From an uncultured Chlorobiota bacterium (GTDB taxonomy: Bacteria > Bacteroidota > Bacteroidia > Bacteroidales > JAADGE01): a stretch of 26,979 bases of DNA. This document shows, piece by piece, positions 23,297-26,979 of this stretch. Made by a program: the position numbers and the translations under genes. The stretch lies in the NCBI GenBank assembly GCA_947311265.1, contig CAMZKQ010000173.1, forward strand, positions 1 to 26,979, in the 5' to 3' direction. Below the pieces are notes generated by a model. It made no database searches, was not told where the DNA came from, and saw only the letters and a list, made by a program, of their open reading frames with translations. Each line of letters starts with the position of its first letter. Position 1 is the stretch's first letter.

Positions 23297-25072
23297 ATGA
23301 AAAAAATACTATCCATATTTTTGATGTTAGCTGCTGTGATTTCTACAAATGCACAAGTCAAATTTTCGGCAACTGCAAAAAAAGCAGTAGAAGTAGGAGA
23401 GGTATTTCAACTCTCATTTTCTGTAAATTCCAAAGCCACAGGCTTTCGAGCCCCCCGTATTTCAGGCCTTCAAGTTATTTCGGGGCCAAGCACATCTACC
23501 AGTAGCCAATACCGCATTGTCAATGGGCGTACAAGCCAAAGCCTTACAACCACCTACAATTACAACCTAAGGGCAGTAAAAGAAGGCACATTTACAATAG
23601 GCACCGCCAAAGTAACCGTTGCCGGGAAAAACTACAAGTCCAATGTCCTAAGAATAAAAGTAGTAAAAGCTTCAAATAAATCGGGCAAGGCAGCAACAGG
23701 CACTTCTGCAGACGAGCTATTTGTACGAGTTATCTTAAATAAATCTAGCGTCTATTTAGGCGAGCCCATTACAGCCACCATTAAAATTTACACAAAAGTA
23801 CCGCTCTTAGATTTTAAGGATATGAAATTCCCTAGCTACTCTGGGTTCTGGTCCCAGGATATACTCTCCCCCACAAATATTGCCCTACAACGAGAAACCT
23901 ATAAAGGCAAATTATACGATGCCGCAATTCTAAAGCAGACCCTACTTTTCCCACAAAAAACAGGCAAGCTAACTATTGACCCCTACGAACTAGAACTTAC
24001 CATAAAAGAAAAATCGGGCAAAGCTAGAAACTTCTTTGGGCAGATTGTAGATAGGTATATACGGGTGGACAAAAAGCTAAAAAGTTACCCCAATACCATA
24101 AATGTAAAACCTTTATCAGGCAATCAGCCCACTAACTTTTCTGGGCTAACAGGGAAAAATATAAAACTCTCCGTTACTACCGATAGCCAAGAAATTAAGC
24201 AAGACGAAGGCATCACCTTAAAGGTAAAAATATCGGGCAGCGGAAATTTAAAGTTAATCGATGAAATTCCAGTTAATTTCCCCGCCTCATTTGAAAAATA
24301 TCCGCCCAAGATAAAAGAAAATATTAGCAACACTTCGGCAGGCTCATCGGGTAGTAAAACATTTGAGTACTTTTTTGTTGCCCGAGACCCCGGCTCTTAC
24401 ACCATTTCTCCAATCGAATTTAGCTATTTCGATATACAACTGAAACGCTATAAAACACTCACCTCTAAACCCTTTACAATAACTGTTTCCAAGGGCGATG
24501 GCAGGTCGGTTGCCGGCAAAACAAATTCTAGCTCACAGTCCGAAATAGAAAACCTAGGCAATGACATTCGCTTTATAAAGCAAGACAATTTAGAGTTATA
24601 TAAAAAAGGCAATCACTATGCCGGCTCTTGGGCGTACTTCCTTACTTTCCCTTTCGGGATATTTTTACTTATTCTACTTCTGCTTCTTCGTAGAAAAAGC
24701 ATAAAACTAAATGCAGATACAGCAGATAACAGAACTCGAAAAGCAAGTAAACTCTCTAAGAAACGGCTAAAAGTTGCCTCGAAGTATTTAAAAGAGAATA
24801 ATACAACCGCTTTTTATAAAGAAATTCTACAAGCCACATGGGGGTATCTCGGCGATAAATTCCACCTCCCAGTTTCCGAAATTACCAAAGAAAAAATAAC
24901 AGCCGTATTGTCCGAAAAAGGGATAGAGCAAGAATTAGTAAATCGCCTAAACACAATGATAAGCACTTGCGAATTTGCACAATATGCCCCTGTTGGGGCA
25001 GAAGGTAGCCCCGAGAAAATTTACAATGAAGCCGGGCAAATTATTGATGCGATTGAAAAATCAAAACTATAA
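23297..25072 (+). CDS. BatD-like (oxygen tolerance) protein
   Basis: BatD is part of the Bat (Bacteroides aerotolerance) proteins and is anchored in the inner membrane with a large periplasmic part. I start at ATG 23297 (MKKILSIFLMLAAVISTNAQ, signal peptide); TTG 23279 and ATG 23291 add only a few residues. The protein is 591 residues. VKFSATAKKAVEVGEVFQLSF opens the first beta-sandwich domain (cited as VEVGEVFQLSF), and DELFVRVILNKSSVYLGEPI opens the second. SVTTDSQEIKQDEGITLKVKISGSG is the third (cited as EGITLKVKISGSGNL). A membrane helix is at about 470-487 (FPFGIFLLILLLLLRRK), followed by a cytoplasmic helical tail. No batA, B, C or E is adjacent, which is unusual. BatD-like singletons do occur. 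Confidence 0.85.
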   Translation: MKKILSIFLMLAAVISTNAQVKFSATAKKAVEVGEVFQLSFSVNSKATGFRAPRISGLQVISGPSTSTSSQYRIVNGRTSQSLTTTYNYNLRAVKEGTFTIGTAKVTVAGKNYKSNVLRIKVVKASNKSGKAATGTSADELFVRVILNKSSVYLGEPITATIKIYTKVPLLDFKDMKFPSYSGFWSQDILSPTNIALQRETYKGKLYDAAILKQTLLFPQKTGKLTIDPYELELTIKEKSGKARNFFGQIVDRYIRVDKKLKSYPNTINVKPLSGNQPTNFSGLTGKNIKLSVTTDSQEIKQDEGITLKVKISGSGNLKLIDEIPVNFPASFEKYPPKIKENISNTSAGSSGSKTFEYFFVARDPGSYTISPIEFSYFDIQLKRYKTLTSKPFTITVSKGDGRSVAGKTNSSSQSEIENLGNDIRFIKQDNLELYKKGNHYAGSWAYFLTFPFGIFLLILLLLLRRKSIKLNADTADNRTRKASKLSKKRLKVASKYLKENNTTAFYKEILQATWGYLGDKFHLPVSEITKEKITAVLSEKGIEQELVNRLNTMISTCEFAQYAPVGAEGSPEKIYNEAGQIIDAIEKSKL

Positions 25073-25081
25073 ATTTACAGT

Positions 25082-25114
25082 AAAAAAAAGCAATAACTAA
25101 AAAGTTATCGCTTT
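25082..25114 (-). terminator. Terminator of tRNA-Lys
   Basis: On the minus strand AAAGCGATAACT and AGTTATTGCTTT form a 12-bp stem with one mismatch around a 4-base loop, followed by TTTTT. It lies 7 bases past the tRNA 3' end and could also slow read-through from batD. Confidence 0.75.
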
Positions 25115-25120
25115 CCTCTG

Positions 25121-25193
25121 TGACCCCTCTGCGGCTCGAACGCAGGACCCACGCCTTAAAAGGGCGTTGCTCTACCAACTGAGCTAAGGAGTC
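25121..25193 (-). tRNA. tRNA-Lys (anticodon UUU)
   Basis: The 73-base minus-strand sequence folds as a full cloverleaf. The acceptor stem is GACTCCT / AGGGGTC with one G-U pair. The D arm is GCTCAGTTGGTAGAGC, the anticodon stem ACGCC / GGCGT has loop CTTTTAA (anticodon TTT), and the T arm is CTGCG-TTCGAGC-CGCAG. The discriminator is A. The CCA end is not encoded and must be added after transcription. Confidence 0.97.
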
Positions 25194-25245
25194 TTAATGT
25201 GATTTTGAGTGCAAATTAATAAAGCCTTGCCTTATTTTGCGGTTG

Positions 25246-25276
25246 CAAAGGTAAAATCTATTTTGTATTTTGCAAA
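25246..25276 (-). promoter_or_regulatory. Promoter for tRNA-Lys
   Basis: TTTG (25276-25273), 19 bases and TACCTTTG (25253-25246) on the minus strand match the Bacteroidetes promoter exactly. The pre-tRNA leader would be about 45 bases. A weaker plus-strand signal (TTTG 25236-25239, TATTTTG 25259-25265) overlaps it and may serve the next gene. Confidence 0.75.
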
Positions 25277-25335
25277 AAAACTATTTCAGAATCCTAAAAA
25301 AACTAACCCACGCAAGTGCCAAAACAATAGACCAG

Positions 25336-26013
25336 ATGACTCAATTAAAAAACACACTTACCCTCACTCTTATTTTATGCCTCCAACTCAATACTTTTGG
25401 GCAACTAAGCGAAACTTTCAGAGATGATTTTGATAATAACAAAAATAGGTGGACACTTAAAAGCAATGCAAGCTCGGCAGCATCTATAAAAAATGGCTTG
25501 CTAAATATGCAGCACAAACGCAAAAGTGGCTGGTATGTCTATTTCTGCGATGCCCACTTAAACCCTAAGAGCGATTTTTATATCGAAACCAAAATAAAGC
25601 AAACTGCAGGCCCACAAAAAGATGCTTTTGGGCTCATTTGGGGAGCATCAAGCTGGAAGGACAGTTATTACTTTGAGGTTTCGGCAGCCGGCTGGTACCG
25701 CATTTATAAGTACCAGAAAAGTAAATATTCTGAAATTAAAAAATCGGACTGGAGTACAAAAATAAAAAAAGGAAAACTATTTAATACTATTGCGGTTGAA
25801 AGAAAAAATGGCAAACTCAACTACTACATCAACGGCAGTAAAGTGCATAGCACTGCAAATATGCCCCCATTAGGCAAATACATTGGCTTTTCTTTGGGCA
25901 AAGAAATTTCAATTTCGGCAGATTATTTAAGCGTAAAGCAGAAAAAAGCAGGTATTAATTTATTAACTGGCGGGGTCTCTAAATTCAGCAAAAAAATATG
26001 GGGGCAGCAATAA
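25336..26013 (+). CDS. N-terminal part of a split PD40/OmpA-type protein: secreted LamG/jelly-roll-like domain
   Basis: The first reading frame gives 225 residues from ATG 25336 (MTQLKNTLTLTLILCLQLNTFG, a signal peptide cleaved near GQ; cited as MTQLKNTLTL and LNTFG). A start at 25270 would put 22 extra residues before the signal. The domain has FRDDFDNNKNRWTLKSN, IKNGLLNMQHKRKSGW, DFYIETKIKQ, FGLIWGASSWKDSYYFEVSA, GWYRIYKYQ and LNYYINGSKVHS, a concanavalin-like jelly roll seen at the N-terminus of Bacteroidota PD40/OmpA proteins. The frame ends at 26013 after IWGQQ, but the A7 run at 25990-25996 should probably be A8. With one more A, the frame continues into the next entry as one protein. 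It may be a real frameshift or a sequence error. Confidence 0.75.
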   Translation: MTQLKNTLTLTLILCLQLNTFGQLSETFRDDFDNNKNRWTLKSNASSAASIKNGLLNMQHKRKSGWYVYFCDAHLNPKSDFYIETKIKQTAGPQKDAFGLIWGASSWKDSYYFEVSAAGWYRIYKYQKSKYSEIKKSDWSTKIKKGKLFNTIAVERKNGKLNYYINGSKVHSTANMPPLGKYIGFSLGKEISISADYLSVKQKKAGINLLTGGVSKFSKKIWGQQ

Positions 26014-26979
26014 ACTCAAAAGAAGGCGAAATTGCCCCAGTAATTGCCCCCGATGGCAACACCTTATACATTGCCCGTGATGTTGGCTACACCAACCATG
26101 ATATATGGTACTCTACAAAAAAAGCAGACGGTAGTTGGAGCAAACTCAAAAATATAGGCAAACCCCTAAACAACTCTGGCGACAACGTTGTAATTGCAGT
26201 AACGCCCGACAATAATACCCTCATGCTAGAAGGGCTATACAATAGCGATGGCAGTTTAAAAAGCGACCAAGGCATTTCGGTAACCTACCGCACCCAAACT
26301 GGCTGGACTACGCCTGTAAAAATCAATATCAAAAACTATTATAACCTAGACCAGTACGAGAGCTTTAGCCCCACTGGCGATAGACAAACCATTGTAATGT
26401 CCGTTGAGCGAAGAGGCGGCTATGGCAAAAAAGACCTTTACGTTAGCTTTCGGCAAGCCGATGGCTCGTACAGCCAGCCCAAAAACATGGGAGCAGTACT
26501 CAATAGCTACGACAACGAAGGCACACCTTATATAGCACCCGATAATAAAACCCTCTACTTCTACTCCTACGCCGAGCCGGGATATGGCGGTGCTGATATT
26601 TTTGTATCCAAACGCCTAGATGACAGCTGGACGAACTGGAGTACTCCAAAAAACCTAGGAAAAAAAATAAATACTTCTGGCTGGGACGTGTATTACACCA
26701 CCGATGCCAAGGCTGAATTTGCCTATTTGGTATCCACCAAATTTTCTTACGGAAGGGAAGATATTTACACTATAAAGCTAAGCGAAAAGGAAAAACCAGA
26801 CCCTGTTGTAATGATGGTTGGACGAGTATTGGATAGAAAAACGAACAAAACAATAGCCGCAAACATTGTGTACGAAGATGCCACAACAGGTAAAATTGTA
26901 GGGCAAGCCCGCTCAAACCCTAAAACAGGAGAATATAAGGTAGTACTTCCTTACGGAAAGAAATACAAAATAAGAGGAA
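25998..26979 (+). CDS. PD40 beta-propeller and carboxypeptidase-regulatory-like part of the split OmpA-type protein (runs off window)
   Basis: This frame is open from ATG 25998 to the right edge (327 codons) and is most likely the continuation of the preceding entry. It has no signal peptide of its own, which supports that. Four PD40-like blades are seen: EIAPVIAPDGNTLYIARD, VVIAVTPDNNTLMLEG, ESFSPTGDRQTIVMSVERRG and EGTPYIAPDNKTLYFYSY, each followed by D-[ILV]-[WFY]-x-S or a similar strand. Then VMMVGRVLDRKTNKTIAANI and GEYKVVLPYGKKYKIR begin a carboxypeptidase-regulatory-like beta-sandwich. Related proteins end in an OmpA peptidoglycan-binding domain, which would lie past the edge. The role is likely envelope anchoring, which is inference. 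Confidence 0.75.
   Translation, partial: MGAAINSKEGEIAPVIAPDGNTLYIARDVGYTNHDIWYSTKKADGSWSKLKNIGKPLNNSGDNVVIAVTPDNNTLMLEGLYNSDGSLKSDQGISVTYRTQTGWTTPVKINIKNYYNLDQYESFSPTGDRQTIVMSVERRGGYGKKDLYVSFRQADGSYSQPKNMGAVLNSYDNEGTPYIAPDNKTLYFYSYAEPGYGGADIFVSKRLDDSWTNWSTPKNLGKKINTSGWDVYYTTDAKAEFAYLVSTKFSYGREDIYTIKLSEKEKPDPVVMMVGRVLDRKTNKTIAANIVYEDATTGKIVGQARSNPKTGEYKVVLPYGKKYKIRG

Noticed and set aside
1..26979. CRISPR array, insertion sequence, prophage or defence island.
   Set aside because: I saw no spaced direct repeats, no complete transposase or integrase, no target-site duplications and no defence-gene motifs. The tail at 1-155 alone is not enough.

Overview
The window reads as a chromosomal segment of a low-GC member of the Bacteroidota. 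Several signals agree. Many start regions carry the Bacteroidetes promoter form TTTG - about 19-20 bases - TAnnTTTG. The secreted proteins end their signal peptides in 'AQ'. The protein families are typical of the phylum: an ECF sigma factor starting MEINQRYTDKFRRD, a BatD-like protein, a PD40/OmpA-type protein, a K+-dependent membrane pyrophosphatase and a FKBP lipoprotein. Nothing in the sequence fixes a genus. There is no rRNA, CRISPR array, complete mobile element or prophage. The only hint of a mobile gene is a C-terminal scrap at the left edge.

Layout. Bases 1-155 hold the tail of a Rpn/PD-(D/E)XK-type protein with a heptad repeat. From 242 to 8266 all genes are on the plus strand: an MMPL/RND exporter, a polyprenyl diphosphate synthase, a GHL10 glycoside hydrolase-like protein, a FKBP lipoprotein, a GT2 glycosyltransferase, the ECF sigma factor, and a secreted protein in which I see lytic-transglycosylase motifs. 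From 12589 down to 8292 a minus-strand block runs fur - purA - TPR histidine kinase - response regulator. It is divergent from an alginate-export-like porin (12786-14270). Next come tpx and a cold-shock-domain gene (minus), rsmI and dprA (plus, overlapping), hppA (minus), and a phosphohexomutase-chaN pair (minus). A stretch of about 620 bases without an intact gene follows, then a lone batD (plus), tRNA-Lys (minus), and a PD40/OmpA-type gene split by an apparent one-base frameshift that runs off the right edge.

How the parts fit. Much of the window is envelope biology: lipid or isoprenoid export, glycan hydrolysis and synthesis, and outer-membrane proteins. The fur block joins metal or peroxide regulation, AMP synthesis and a HisKA_2-type two-component pair. 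The small intergenic regions are dense in regulatory structure, with a promoter that overlaps a terminator hairpin, palindromes between fur and the porin, and a promoter in the 3' end of the kinase gene.

I found no clear new multi-gene system. The strongest oddity is the PurA active-site loop: the normally invariant WGDEGKGK reads WRAEGKGK, so the catalytic aspartate is missing from an otherwise intact enzyme. Other points worth checking are the lysozyme-like motifs in the sigma-linked secreted protein, the A7 frameshift in the PD40 gene, and the decayed minus-strand gene at 22756-23216.
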